The position numbers and the translations under genes were made by a program. Below are positions 55,959 through 64,000 of a DNA stretch of 64,000 bases, piece by piece. The notes beneath the pieces were generated by a model, which saw nothing but the letters and a program-made list of their open reading frames with translations, was not told the origin of the DNA and did not search any database. Source of the DNA: Aureimonas sp. AU4 (GTDB lineage Bacteria > Pseudomonadota > Alphaproteobacteria > Rhizobiales > Rhizobiaceae); NCBI RefSeq assembly GCF_001463765.1, contig NZ_BBWK01000042.1, forward strand, positions 1 through 64,000. Reading direction: 5' to 3'. The stretch's first letter is position 1. Every line of letters starts with the position of its first letter.

Positions 55959-56255
55959 TCACGGGGCCGGAGGACGGTCCAGCTTGTCGCGCGCGATCTG
56001 CACGATCTCGGGCTCGGTCGCACTGTTCTGGCAGAAGGCGATCAGCGTCGGCTCGTGGGCGAGCACGAAGTCGAGGACACCGACCAGGAAGCCGGGCTGC
56101 GCGGCGGCCGCGCGAATCTCGTCGGCCCGCAAGCCCGTCAGGTCCAGGAACCGCTCCAGGAGCTCCTGGTCGCTCGCGACGAAGCCGAGCGCGTCGATCG
56201 CGATGGCTTCGGCATCCACGGTCGGCGCCTTCCGCAGTTCACGCAGTTCCAGCAT
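55959..56255 (-). CDS. DUF3572-family small protein
   Basis: A 98-aa all-helical protein: AIAIDALGFVASDQELLERFLDLTGLRADEIRAAA, then FLVGVLDFVLAHEPTLIAFCQNSATEP. This pattern matches the DUF3572 family found mainly in Hyphomicrobiales. Function unknown, cytoplasmic. The start at 56255 (MLELRELRK) follows a GAGTGGACACC leader and trims a longer frame. Confidence 0.75.
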   Translation of the reverse strand: MLELRELRKAPTVDAEAIAIDALGFVASDQELLERFLDLTGLRADEIRAAAAQPGFLVGVLDFVLAHEPTLIAFCQNSATEPEIVQIARDKLDRPPAP

Positions 56256-56556
56256 GGTGTCCACTCCTGTTTCGTTGAGTCTCGTGACTGGAACAAATAC
56301 AGAACGACCGCCGATCCGCAAGATTCCGAAGCGTCCGGGAGGCTTCCGACCCCAACGGCGGGTGGATGGCCCGGACGGGTTGCCCGCCTTTTCATCGGGA
56401 CGCTGCGGGAAACGTCGTCCGGCCGGCGTCCCGGCGCGGTCGCAGAGCCGGCCCCTGCGGCAGGGCGAAACGAGAAACGGCACGCGAACGATCCGCGGGT
56501 TATAGAAAGCCCCGAGGCCGCAGCGCCTCGACCCTTCATGCCATGCCCATGAGCCC
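56256..56556. other. Gene-free divergent promoter region, 301 bp
   Basis: It separates the DUF3572 gene and the DUF2161 gene. An AT-richer segment (about 56285-56335) may hold the promoters. No palindrome or coding frame is convincing. Confidence 0.45.
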
Positions 56557-57222
56557 ATGACCGCATCCGCACGCCGACCGGAGACCGAACTCTACACGCC
56601 CGTCAAAGGCTTTCTCGAAGAGCTCGGCTTTGCCGTGAAGGGCGAGATCGGCGGCTGCGATCTGCTCGGCGTGCGCGAGGGCGATCCGCCGGTGCTCGTG
56701 GTCTGCGAGCTGAAGCAGAGCTTCAACCTCGAGCTCGTCCTGCAGGGCGTGGACCGGGCAGCCGCCAGCGACGAGATCTGGCTGGCGGCGCGCCTGTCGG
56801 CTCGCGGCAAGGGACGCGAGGGCGACGCGCGTTTCCGCAACCTGTGCCGCCGCCTCGGCTTCGGCCTGCTGGGCATCGATGCCGCCGACCGGGTCCATGT
56901 CCTTCTGACCCCGGTCGCACCGTCGCCACGCCGCGATCCCAAGCGCCGCTCGCGCCTTCTCGACGAGCACAGACGCCGACAGGGCGATCCGGTGGCGGGT
57001 GGCGGCTCGCGGGCACCGATCATGACGGCCTACCGCCAGCAGGCCCTCTTGTGCGCCCGCGCGCTGGTGGACGGGTCCAGGCGACCGCGCGATCTGAAGG
57101 CCACCGTTCCGACCGCGTCGGCGATCCTGCGCCGAAACGTCTATGGCTGGTTCGAACGCACCGCGCACGGCGTCTACGGCCTGACGCCGGCGGGGCAGGA
57201 GGCGCTTCGACGATGGCCATAG
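56557..57222 (+). CDS. DUF2161-family PD-(D/E)XK-type putative nuclease/phosphodiesterase
   Basis: A 221-aa protein. The nuclease-like core is KGEIGGCDLLGVREGDPPVLVVCELKQSF: an Asp, then Glu-x-Lys spaced as in PD-(D/E)XK enzymes. A C-terminal winged-helix-like part (RPRDLKATVPTASAILRRNVYGWFER) may bind nucleic acid. Family activity is not established to my knowledge. No toxin-antitoxin or restriction partner is adjacent. Confidence 0.75.
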   Translation: MTASARRPETELYTPVKGFLEELGFAVKGEIGGCDLLGVREGDPPVLVVCELKQSFNLELVLQGVDRAAASDEIWLAARLSARGKGREGDARFRNLCRRLGFGLLGIDAADRVHVLLTPVAPSPRRDPKRRSRLLDEHRRRQGDPVAGGGSRAPIMTAYRQQALLCARALVDGSRRPRDLKATVPTASAILRRNVYGWFERTAHGVYGLTPAGQEALRRWP

Positions 57223-57269
57223 CGGGACCGGATCGCGTGCTCGAAGGCGGAAAGAAGGGGAGGGGCACG

Positions 57270-58103
57270 ATGGTCCATCGGCTGGCGGTCGCGCTTGCCC
57301 TAATGCTGGCGGCGGCATCCTGTTTGCCTGCTCGGGCCGAGGAAACGTCGCGGTCCGTCGTCTGCGGCATCGTCGATCGTGCCGCCACGGCGCATGCGCT
57401 GCCTTCATCCTTCCTCACCCGCCTCATCTGGCGCGAAAGCAGCTTCCGCACCGAGGTGCGCAGCCGCGTGGGCGCGCAGGGCATCGCCCAGTTCATGCCG
57501 TCGACGGCTCGCGAGCGCGGCCTTGCCGATCCGTTCGACCCCGAGGCCGCGATCCCGGCCTCGGCCGCCTATCTGTCCGAACTGCGAACCCGTTTCGGTA
57601 GTCTCGATCTGGCGGCGGCGGCCTACAATGCCGGTCCCGGGCGCGTCGCGAGGTGGCTGGACAGCGAGGACGCCCTGCCCGACGAGACGATCGCCCATGT
57701 CCGCTTCATCACCGGAGGGATGCTCGACCGGCGCCCCGGCACCGCACCGACGCCGGGGGGCCGCGAAGAGGACACGCGCGACTGCCTGACGACGCTCGCC
57801 TCCATCGCACGCGTGCCCGGGCCGGGCGGCGAGGTGCTGGCGCGCGTCATCGCGCCCTGGGGCGTGCAACTGATCGCTGGGCCGAACAAGGAGCAGGCGC
57901 TTCGGCAATACCGGGCGCTGCAGGTCCGCTTCGGGCGCGTTCTGGCCGATCAGCAACCCACCATCCTCACCACGCGCCTCGGGGGGCGCGGCCAGCGTTC
58001 CTATTATCGCATCCGGGTCGCCTTCGACCAACGCTCGCAGGCGGACGGCCTCTGCCGCCGGCTGCGGCAGGCGGGAGGGTCGTGCCTGTCCACGCGCAAC
58101 TAG
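57270..58103 (+). CDS. Lytic transglycosylase (SLT domain) with C-terminal SPOR-like domain
   Basis: A 277-aa exported protein. The signal peptide is MVHRLAVALALMLAAASCLPARA. The SLT domain (about 38-150) has LIWRESSFRTEVRS with the catalytic Glu, GAQGIAQFMPSTA, and AAYNAGPGRVARW. The C-terminus (about 195-277: VQLIAGPNKEQALRQYRALQ ... YRIRVAFDQRSQADGLCRRLRQAGGSC) looks like a SPOR repeat that binds denuded peptidoglycan. It cleaves the glycan backbone to make room for wall growth or envelope complexes. A GGGGAGGGG ribosome-binding site supports the 57270 start. Confidence 0.88.
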   Translation: MVHRLAVALALMLAAASCLPARAEETSRSVVCGIVDRAATAHALPSSFLTRLIWRESSFRTEVRSRVGAQGIAQFMPSTARERGLADPFDPEAAIPASAAYLSELRTRFGSLDLAAAAYNAGPGRVARWLDSEDALPDETIAHVRFITGGMLDRRPGTAPTPGGREEDTRDCLTTLASIARVPGPGGEVLARVIAPWGVQLIAGPNKEQALRQYRALQVRFGRVLADQQPTILTTRLGGRGQRSYYRIRVAFDQRSQADGLCRRLRQAGGSCLSTRN

Positions 58104-58203
58104 CGCGCGGTCTCGACCTGCGAAGCGCCGGGATTTCGGCGGGCTTCGGGAGCGCCGCGCCATCGTGCGCGTTGTCGTGGCGCAACCCAAAGGAGACGAC
58201 CCG

Positions 58204-58641
58204 ATGGCCGACATGACCATGAAAGACCTGTCCGACGCGATGGGCGACATCGACTTCTGCATGCTCTCGACGAAGACCGAGGGCGGCGAGATCGCGGCGC
58301 GCCCGATGTCGAACAACGGCGAGGTCGCCTTCGAGGGCACGAGCTGGTTCTTCTCCTACGAGCAGGCCAGGACGATCGGCGACATCGAGCGCGATCCGAA
58401 GGTGGGCCTCGGCTTCCAGGGCAGGAAGGGCCTTCTCCGCAAGCCGCCGCTGTTCATCTCGGTCGAGGGGCACGCCAGGCTCATCCGCGACAAGGCGGCG
58501 TTCGAGGCGCACTGGACCAAGGATCTCGACTATTGGTTCAAGGACGGGATCGACACGCCGGGCGTCGTCCTGATCGAGGTGAAGGCCGAACGGATCCACT
58601 ACTGGGACGGCCAGGACGAGGGCGAGGTCCCGGTTCGGTAG
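58204..58641 (+). CDS. PNPOx-fold general-stress-type flavoprotein
   Basis: A 145-aa protein. The ATG at 58204 follows AAAGGAG at normal spacing, so an earlier in-frame start is less likely. Split-barrel features are FCMLSTKTEGGEIAARPMSNNGEVAFEGTSWFFS and DPKVGLGFQG, and the ending YWDGQDEGEVPVR. It belongs to the pyridoxamine-phosphate-oxidase-like (general stress protein 26) group that binds FMN or a related cofactor. A specific reaction is unknown. Confidence 0.85.
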   Translation: MADMTMKDLSDAMGDIDFCMLSTKTEGGEIAARPMSNNGEVAFEGTSWFFSYEQARTIGDIERDPKVGLGFQGRKGLLRKPPLFISVEGHARLIRDKAAFEAHWTKDLDYWFKDGIDTPGVVLIEVKAERIHYWDGQDEGEVPVR

Positions 58642-58897
58642 TCCAACGGGTTGTCGAGGCGAGCGGGGCGGATGGCGGCGAAACGCTGCGGCTTCGAAGG
58701 CAGCGCTTTCGGACGTCGTCCTGCTTTCCGCCTCGGCGGTTCCGATCCCGGCCAAGCCAGCGCCTGCAGGCCGCCAAGCCGGAACGGGCTGAATGTCAGT
58801 CCGGCCTGAAGGAGCCGCAACGCTTTCGAAATGGCGCGTGTCCTAGTCTGCGGTCCGGGCCGGGCGAGCGCGACCGGCCGCAGCGAGAGCGGTGACG

Positions 58898-60034
58898 ATG
58901 GGCGAGGGCTTCGCCTGGACCATACCCCTGACCCAGTCGGGTTTCGGCATCCTGTTTCTGCTGGCGCGCCGCGCGGGCGCCGCGCCGGAGGCCGGGTGGT
59001 GGGGCGTCGCCTATCTCCTCACGGCCCTTGCCTTCGCCGTGCCGCTGCTCGAGCCCGTGCTTCCCATCCAGGTCGTGGCGATCGTGGCCGACACGGCCTT
59101 CGCGCTCGCCTTCTACCATTATGCCGGCGCGCTGCTCGCACGCTTCGGCCTGCCCCATTGGACGACCGCGCGCCTCGCGCTTCTCTGCGCCTCGATCGCA
59201 GCGCCCGCGGTCGCCGTGCTGTGGATCGGATCGCTGCGGGCCGAACTCGTCGCCTCCGACGTGACCTGCGCCCTGCAGGTGATCGTCGCCCTGTTGCGCA
59301 TCCCCCTTTGGCCGAGACGCGGCCTCGACCGCGCGCTCGTCGCCTTGTCCTGGTGGACCGTCGCCGACAACCTCCTGCGCACCGCCAGCATTCCCCTCAC
59401 GGCCGGGGACGCCACGTTCGAGACGTTCCTATCGACCGAATACGACACGCTGATGCAGGTGACCGCCCTTGTGACGGGCTTCGCCTTCGCGATCCTCGCG
59501 CTCGCAACGGTCGTGTCGGACGTCATCTCCGCACACCGGCAGGACGCGCTGGCCGACCCGCTGACCGGCCTACTCAACCGGCGCGGGCTCGAGGCGATCG
59601 CGGGGGAGGGTCGGGCCGGCCGGCCCGACAGCGTCGTGTGCTGCGACCTCGACCATTTCAAGCGCGTCAATGACAGCTGGGGCCACGAGGTCGGGGACAA
59701 TGTCCTGACGGCCTTCGCCGACCTCGTGCGGCGCGTCCTGCCGAGGGGCGGCGTCGCCGCGCGCGTCGGCGGCGAGGAGTTCGTCCTCTACCTGCCCGGC
59801 CACTCGCTCAACGAGGCCGCGACGGTCGCGACGCGCCTGCGCGCGGCCATGATGGGGTACGACTGGACGGGCGAGGGGATGGAGGGTTGCCAGACCGCGA
59901 GCTTCGGCTTGGGCGTCCGCCTCGGCGAGGGGGCCGACGAGACGCTGGCGGCCGCGATCCGCCGCGCGGATGCCAGGCTCTACGAGGCCAAGCGCGGCGG
60001 CCGCGACCAGATCAGGGGCCAGCGGGCGGCCTGA
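58898..60034 (+). CDS. Membrane GGDEF-domain diguanylate cyclase
   Basis: A 378-aa protein. Six hydrophobic helices (about 10-205) carry an uncharacterised sensor region. The GGDEF domain follows at about 215-375, with DPLTGLLNRRGLE, CDLDHFKRVNDSWGHEVGD and RVGGEEFVLYLPG (GGEEF active site). The I-site position reads RGGV rather than RxxD, so product inhibition is unlikely. The ATG at 58898 is preceded by an in-frame GTG (58892). A convergent terminator follows. Confidence 0.9.
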   Translation: MGEGFAWTIPLTQSGFGILFLLARRAGAAPEAGWWGVAYLLTALAFAVPLLEPVLPIQVVAIVADTAFALAFYHYAGALLARFGLPHWTTARLALLCASIAAPAVAVLWIGSLRAELVASDVTCALQVIVALLRIPLWPRRGLDRALVALSWWTVADNLLRTASIPLTAGDATFETFLSTEYDTLMQVTALVTGFAFAILALATVVSDVISAHRQDALADPLTGLLNRRGLEAIAGEGRAGRPDSVVCCDLDHFKRVNDSWGHEVGDNVLTAFADLVRRVLPRGGVAARVGGEEFVLYLPGHSLNEAATVATRLRAAMMGYDWTGEGMEGCQTASFGLGVRLGEGADETLAAAIRRADARLYEAKRGGRDQIRGQRAA

Positions 60035-60060
60035 GGGGGCCGCGCGCGTCGGCCCCCTTT
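60034..60060. terminator. Bidirectional hairpin terminator between convergent genes
   Basis: AGGGGGCCG (60034-60042) and CGGCCCCCT (60050-60058) form a 9-bp stem with a 7-nt loop, followed by TTT. It lies right after the GGDEF gene and 20 bp from the DUF3597 gene end, so it can serve both. Confidence 0.6.
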
Positions 60061-60079
60061 CCCGCTGTCCGGCGGCGCG

Positions 60080-60598
60080 TCAGTCCCGCAGTTCGGCGGG
60101 CACCTGGCCGCCGTTCTCGGCCAGCTTGCGCATCAGCGCCTTCTGGAGCCAGACGTTCATGGCGGCGCTGTCGCCCGTGTCGCCGGTATAGCCGAGCTCC
60201 TGGGCCAGTTCCTTGCGCTCCGCGAGGCTGCTGTCGAGGCCGAGCGCCTTCATCGTGTCGACGATCGAATGGCGCCAGTCGAGGTGCTGGCCGCTGTCGC
60301 GCACGGCCTTGTCCATGATCGCGGCGACGTCGACGGGCGCGGAAGGCGTCGGTGAGGCGCTGGTGGAGGGCGCCTGGGAGGTCGGGGCGGCGGGAGCGGC
60401 ACCGCTCGCGGAAGGAGCGGCGGGCGCCGGGCTTGCCGGCGCGGGGGCCGCTCCGGCAGGCGCGGTGCCCGTCACGGGCGGCACGCCCGGAGCGGTATTC
60501 TGGACCGGCGGCGCCGGCGGGGCTGCGGGCGCGGATGGTTGGGGCGCGGCCTCGGCCCGGTGAAAGATCGCGTCCCTGATCTTGGTGAAAATGCTCAT
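60080..60598 (-). CDS. DUF3597-family protein with long Ala/Pro linker
   Basis: A 172-aa protein. It begins MSIFTKIRDAIFHRAEA, has a low-complexity Ala/Pro/Ser linker (about 19-85) and ends in the DUF3597 helical domain (VDVAAIMDKAVRDSGQHLDWRHSIVDTMKALGLDSSLAERKELAQELGYTG). The domain is often fused to or found near LysM-type proteins. Function is unknown. No signal peptide. Confidence 0.8.
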   Translation of the reverse strand: MSIFTKIRDAIFHRAEAAPQPSAPAAPPAPPVQNTAPGVPPVTGTAPAGAAPAPASPAPAAPSASGAAPAAPTSQAPSTSASPTPSAPVDVAAIMDKAVRDSGQHLDWRHSIVDTMKALGLDSSLAERKELAQELGYTGDTGDSAAMNVWLQKALMRKLAENGGQVPAELRD

Positions 60599-60769
60599 CG
60601 CGGGGCCCTTCCGGTCATGGGTCGCCCGGCCGTCGCGGCCCGGGCATCCCCGGCAGAATGGTAAGCAGGGCCTGCATGTTCCCGTGCGGCGAGGCGTCGA
60701 GGCGGTCTCCCATGTCGCGCCGCCGCGATATGGCTTAAGAGGCGCGGCGTCAGACAAGGGACGGCATTC

Positions 60770-61651
60770 ATGAGCGAACGGTTCACGATCGGAACGGCGG
60801 GCGTCTCGGCGCAGATCGATCCGGCGGGCGCGGAACTCGTCAGCCTGCGCGATGCGGGCGGCACGCAACTCCTCTGGCAGGGCGGCGCGCCCTGGCCCCG
60901 CCATGCGCCGGTGCTGTTTCCGATCGTCGGGCGGCTGGCCGGCGACACGCTGCGCCGCGAGGGACGCAGCTTTCGCCTCACGCAGCACGGCTTCGCGCGC
61001 GACCGGCGCTTCGAGCGCATCGAGGAGACGCCGACGCGCGTCGCCCTGCGCCTCGTCGACGACGACGAGACCCGTGCTCGGTTTCCGTTCCGCTTCACGC
61101 TCGACCAGATCTACGAGGTCGAGGGCGCGACGCTCACCGTGACCACCCGGGCTCTCAACTCGGGGCAGGATGTGCTTCCTTGCGGCGTCGGCGCTCATCC
61201 CGCCTTCCGCTGGCCGCTCGCCGACGGCGTCGCCAAGGAGGACCACGCCATCGTCTTCGGCGCCGAGGAGGCGGGCGAGGTCCTGAGCGTCGAGGGCGGC
61301 CTTCTCGGCCCGGCCCGGCCGCTGCCGCTGGAGGAGGGGCGCGTCCTCAGGCTCTCGGAGCCGCTCTTTGCCGCCGACGCGCTCGTCATGCCGGAGGTCG
61401 CGAGCCGCTCGCTGCGCTTCGTGGCTCTCGGGCGGGACGGCGCGCCGCTGCGCGAGCTCGCCTTCTCCTGGGAAGGCTACCGCGATCTCGGCCTCTGGTC
61501 GAAGCCCGAGGGCGCGCCGTTCCTGTGCATCGAGCCCTGGTACTCCATGGCGAGCCCCGTCGGCTGGGACGGCGAGTTCGCCGAAAAGCCCGGGCTCCTG
61601 CACCTTTCGCCCGGCGAGAGCCGCAGCCTGACATGGCGCGTGAGCGTTTGA
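60770..61651 (+). CDS. Aldose 1-epimerase (mutarotase) family protein
   Basis: A 293-aa beta-sandwich protein of the galactose-mutarotase-like superfamily. It has ELVSLRDAGGTQLLWQGGAPWPRHAPVLFPIVGRL, LTQHGFARDRRF (catalytic His) and CGVGAHPAFRWPL (second His), and the Glu motif in PFLCIEPWYSMASP. It interconverts alpha and beta anomers of a hexose or hexose-6-phosphate, the YeaD-like type. The start follows a CGGCATTC leader with a modest ribosome-binding site. Confidence 0.88.
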   Translation: MSERFTIGTAGVSAQIDPAGAELVSLRDAGGTQLLWQGGAPWPRHAPVLFPIVGRLAGDTLRREGRSFRLTQHGFARDRRFERIEETPTRVALRLVDDDETRARFPFRFTLDQIYEVEGATLTVTTRALNSGQDVLPCGVGAHPAFRWPLADGVAKEDHAIVFGAEEAGEVLSVEGGLLGPARPLPLEEGRVLRLSEPLFAADALVMPEVASRSLRFVALGRDGAPLRELAFSWEGYRDLGLWSKPEGAPFLCIEPWYSMASPVGWDGEFAEKPGLLHLSPGESRSLTWRVSV

Positions 61652-61728
61652 GGGGAGCCGCCTCATAAAGGGGGCGCCTCAGCCCCGCGACAGCGCGCCG
61701 TGCAAGCCTGGAGGCGGGAGGACACGCC

Positions 61729-61881
61729 ATGACATCGCCTGAACCGCATCCCTCGGCCGCCAAGGGCGACGCGAAGGGCACGCCCTTCGGCTTCGTCTCG
61801 CTGCAGGACCGCAAGCCGAGCGCCGTTCCCCCGATCCGTTGCGAGATCCGCGACCTTCTCGCCCAGCGCGGCAAGGGCTGA
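61729..61881 (+). CDS. Small hypothetical protein (50 aa)
   Basis: A short frame starts at ATG 61729 with GGGAGGA eight bases upstream. The product begins MTSPEPHPSAAKGDAKGTPFG and contains VSLQDRKPSAVPP followed by RCEIRDLLAQRGKG. It is hydrophilic, with one Cys. I cannot name a family. The good ribosome-binding site and the coding-like codon use (GC-rich wobble) support it being real. Confidence 0.5.
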   Translation: MTSPEPHPSAAKGDAKGTPFGFVSLQDRKPSAVPPIRCEIRDLLAQRGKG

Positions 61882-62008
61882 CGGACCCGGCCCATCCGCC
61901 CGCCGCGTCGGGCGCTCACGGGGCGATCACGTCTTGGCGTGGTCGGCACCAATCGGGTGGGAGCGCGTTGAATCCTTCGTCAAACACGAGCCGATGGAAG
62001 GCGCGCCC

Positions 62009-62200
62009 ATGTCCAACATTCCCGTCACGCCCGATCGCACGCCGCCCGACCTCGAGGCCGAGGAGGTCGCCGCCAAGCACGACATTCCCGTAGACGAGGC
62101 ACGGGCGCGGGTGAAGGAGGGCGGCCACGAGCGCTCGGCCGTGGACGGCGCGGCCGAGGCCGGCAAGGACGACGCGCCGGACGACAACGCCGGCCGCTAG
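62009..62200 (+). CDS. Small acidic, disorder-prone protein (63 aa)
   Basis: A 63-aa product starting MSNIPVTPDRTPPDLEAEEVAAKHDIPVDEARARVKEGG. It is rich in Asp, Glu and Lys and likely unfolded when alone, with the look of small stress or DUF3606-like proteins. GGAAGG precedes the ATG at 62009. A longer start at 61934 adds residues without family character. Function unknown. Confidence 0.55.
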   Translation: MSNIPVTPDRTPPDLEAEEVAAKHDIPVDEARARVKEGGHERSAVDGAAEAGKDDAPDDNAGR

Positions 62201-62315
62201 TCCGACATCTGCGACCTCGAGGGGTGCCGCCCGGCCTTGTGTTCGGCGCCCTGCGCATAGGCGCGAACGCGAAACGGCGACCCCGGGGCCGCCGCTTCAA
62301 AGAAACTGTCTGATG

Positions 62316-62333
62316 GTCCGGTGTCAGCCGGAC
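62316..62333 (-). terminator. Possible terminator after mucR
   Basis: GTCCGG (62316-62321) and CCGGAC (62328-62333) form a 6-bp stem with a 6-nt loop, just beyond the mucR stop. On the mucR strand it is followed by a CAGTTTCTTT tract about 8 bases later, so termination is plausible. Confidence 0.4.
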
Positions 62334-62345
62334 GGTCGGGATCGA

Positions 62346-62903
62346 TCAGGCCGCCTCGGCCTTGGCCTTGCGGCCGCCGCGACGCTTGGGTGCCGCCTTC
62401 TCCTCGGGCGCGGCCTCGGCGGCCTCCGCCACCTCGGGCTCGGCAGGCTCGACCATCTCGGCGGCCTCCGCGGCCGCGGAGGGCTTGCGGCCCAGGCCCA
62501 TCTTGCGCGCCAGCTCCGAACGCTTGGCGGCATAGGCCGTGGCGACCATCGGGTAGTCGGCCGGCAGGCCCCACTTCTGGCGATAGGCTTCCGGCGTCAG
62601 TCCGAAGTCGGTCATCAGGTGACGCTTCAGCGACTTGAACTTCTTTCCGTCCTCGAGACAGATCAGATAGTCGGGCGTCGCCGACTTCTTGATCGGAACG
62701 GCTGGAACGAGCGCGGGTGCTTCGGCGGCGGGGGTCTGCGATGCAACCTGGAAGTTCAGGGCCTCGAAGACACTGCCGATCAGCGACGCCAGTTCATCGC
62801 GCGGCACGTGATTGTTGCTGACATAGGCAGCAACGATCTCCGCCGTATGCTGGCGGCGGGTGGCAACGTCATCCTGCGGGGCGTCCATCGGAGAAGCTTC
62901 CAT
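62346..62903 (-). CDS. mucR: MucR/Ros-family zinc-finger transcriptional regulator
   Basis: A 185-aa regulator. The Ros/MucR DNA-binding domain is at about 78-135 (YLICLEDGKKFKSLKRHLMTDFGLTPEAYRQKWGLPADYPMVA): zinc-ligand-like Cys and His, then the basic AAKRSELARKMGLGRK arm. A negatively charged Ala/Glu/Pro stretch and a Lys/Arg tail follow. In Hyphomicrobiales these proteins silence AT-rich promoters of exopolysaccharide, motility and virulence genes. The ATG at 62903 is used here. An alternative ATG at 62888 has GGAAG upstream. Confidence 0.93.
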   Translation of the reverse strand: MEASPMDAPQDDVATRRQHTAEIVAAYVSNNHVPRDELASLIGSVFEALNFQVASQTPAAEAPALVPAVPIKKSATPDYLICLEDGKKFKSLKRHLMTDFGLTPEAYRQKWGLPADYPMVATAYAAKRSELARKMGLGRKPSAAAEAAEMVEPAEPEVAEAAEAAPEEKAAPKRRGGRKAKAEAA

Positions 62904-63057
62904 TTGTTCTTTTCGTCCGGTTGATCGTTTCCGACTTAAGTGTTTTCAGCCAAACAGCAACGCATATCTGGAGGTAAGCGGAAAAAACTTCGCGTCACAG
63001 GATGAACAAGCGGCGCCGGAGCCCCGGATCGCCGCCTTACGCCGCGCAAGCTGGATG

Positions 63058-64000
63058 TCAGTAGCCGACTGCCGCGCCGGCCCGTGCGCGCGAATCGATC
63101 GCGCCGAAGAGATGGCGCTCGCCGGGCCCCGCCGGTTCGGCGTCAAGGCGCGGCGCGCCCACCAGGATCGCGGCCGCCTCGCCCCAGACCGGCCAGTCGG
63201 CGTCCTCCTCCACCCGGTGGCCCATCTCGCGCAACACGCGCTGCGTGTCGGGCGAGAGCGCGCGAGGCTCCAGCGCGATGCGGTCGGGGAGCCACTGGTG
63301 GTGGATGCGTGGCGCGTCCACCGCCTCCTGGACATCCATGCCGTATTCCACGACGTTGAGGAACGTCTCCACCACCGCCGTGATGATGCGCGAGCCGCCG
63401 GGCGTGCCGAGCACCATCAGGGGCCGGCCGTCCTTGAGGACGATCGTCGGGCTCATCGAGGAGAGCGGCGTCTTGCCCGGCGCGATCGCGTTGGCCTCGC
63501 CCTGCACGAGCCCGTAGAGGTTGGGCACGCCCGGCTTCATGGTGAAGTCGTCCATCTCGTTGTTGAGAAGGATGCCCGTGCCCGGCGCCACCACGCGCGC
63601 GCCGAACGAGCCGTTCAGCGTCGTCGTCACCGCCACCGCGTTGCCGGCCGCGTCGACGATCGAATAATGCGTCGTCTCGGCCTTCTCGCCCGAGACCGGC
63701 GCCAGCCCCTCGGAGACGCCCGCCCGCCGGTCGTCGATGCGCGCGCGGATCGCGCCGGCGTAGGCGTCCGAGGTCAGGCGCTCGACCGGGTTGCGGACGA
63801 AATCGGGGTCGCCGAGCTCCTGGTTGCGGTCGCGGAAGGCGAAGCGCATCGCCTCCGTCATCCAGTGGACGCCCTGGGCGGAGCCGTAGCCCGCGTCCTT
63901 CAGCGGGTAGGCCTCCACCGTGTTCAGGATCTGGCAGATCACCGTGCCGCCCGAGCTTGGCGGGGGCGCCGACAGGATCTCGAGCTCGCGGTAGCCGCAG
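63058..64000 (-). CDS. ggt: Gamma-glutamyltransferase, truncated at the right edge
   Basis: The gene enters from the right edge. The visible part begins in PPPSSGGTVICQILNTVEAYPL of the large subunit and includes the whole small subunit. The autocleavage Thr nucleophile is the second Thr of ETTHYSIVDAAG (codon 63670-63672). GTGILLNNEMDDF and TPGGSRIITAVVETFLNVVEYGMD are standard. It splits glutathione and other gamma-glutamyl compounds in the periplasm. The N-terminal half and any signal peptide lie outside the window. Confidence 0.92.
   Translation of the reverse strand, partial: CGYRELEILSAPPPSSGGTVICQILNTVEAYPLKDAGYGSAQGVHWMTEAMRFAFRDRNQELGDPDFVRNPVERLTSDAYAGAIRARIDDRRAGVSEGLAPVSGEKAETTHYSIVDAAGNAVAVTTTLNGSFGARVVAPGTGILLNNEMDDFTMKPGVPNLYGLVQGEANAIAPGKTPLSSMSPTIVLKDGRPLMVLGTPGGSRIITAVVETFLNVVEYGMDVQEAVDAPRIHHQWLPDRIALEPRALSPDTQRVLREMGHRVEEDADWPVWGEAAAILVGAPRLDAEPAGPGERHLFGAIDSRARAGAAVGY

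Noticed and set aside
57270-57330. Lipoprotein signal in the lytic transglycosylase (LAAASC)
   Set aside because: The residue at -3 is Ala rather than Leu, Val or Ile, and a good signal-peptidase I site (ARA) follows. Soluble export is more likely.

Overview
The window is GC-rich DNA, densely coded, from what looks like an alphaproteobacterium of the order Hyphomicrobiales. The pointers are a MucR/Ros-type zinc-finger regulator near the right end, several small families that I associate with rhizobial relatives (DUF930, DUF3572, DUF2161, DUF1684, DUF3597), Ugp/Rbs/Met-type ABC importers packed side by side, and genes overlapping by 4 bases (ATGA or GTGA). The genus cannot be fixed from the sequence alone. 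I see no rRNA, tRNA, insertion sequence, prophage or CRISPR array.

Layout. (1) 0.1-15.2 kb is a catabolic island. It holds a GntR/FCD regulator, a dipeptide-type ABC importer whose permeases and fused double ATPase sit in different transcription units, an M20-fold hydrolase with altered metal ligands, an ornithine cyclodeaminase/ketimine reductase homologue, a DadA-like FAD oxidase, an SDR, a D-cysteine desulfhydrase/ACC deaminase-family PLP enzyme and a HyuA-HyuB hydantoinase pair. The identical 13-bp palindrome ATATATCATATAT lies in the two divergent promoter regions that drive most of the island, so it is probably one regulon for one unknown substrate. (2) 15.3-27.8 kb is a phosphate-themed block: ugpBAEC (glycerol-3-phosphate import), a Nudix hydrolase, a DeoR/GlpR-like repressor, a PP2C-fold phosphatase cotranscribed with a single-permease ABC importer (SBP, ATPase, fused permease), and a Na+/phosphate symporter with a PhoU-like tail. 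GlpR-like half-sites lie before both importers. (3) 27.8-29.0 kb holds two small hypotheticals. (4) 29.3-35.7 kb is a ribose/allose-type sugar operon (TIM-barrel isomerase, rbsBAC, RpiR regulator, ribokinase). (5) 36.2-43.1 kb is a second peptide-type ABC operon that ends in a DUF1684 protein and a monomeric sarcosine oxidase-like enzyme. (6) 43.3-46.0 kb is metQ-metN-metI. (7) 46.4-49.7 kb is a divergent pair: a membrane CHASE4-like-GGDEF-EAL protein and an orphan amino-acid-type binding protein. (8) 50.2-64 kb is housekeeping and accessory: an ABC-F ATPase, two LysR regulators with divergent targets, a PD-(D/E)XK protein, a lytic transglycosylase with a SPOR-like tail, a PNPOx-fold stress protein, a GGDEF cyclase, DUF3597, an aldose-1-epimerase, small hydrophilic proteins, mucR and a truncated ggt at the right edge.

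Overall the segment belongs to an organism investing heavily in scavenging: six ABC import systems plus one orphan binding protein in about 50 kb. Four of the binding-protein genes are followed by a strong intercistronic hairpin, the classic arrangement for making more binding protein than membrane components. The most unusual parts are the GntR-linked island with its atypical M20 protein, the PP2C-like phosphatase inside an importer operon with three candidate operator sites in 130 bp, and the DUF1684/sarcosine-oxidase importer operon.
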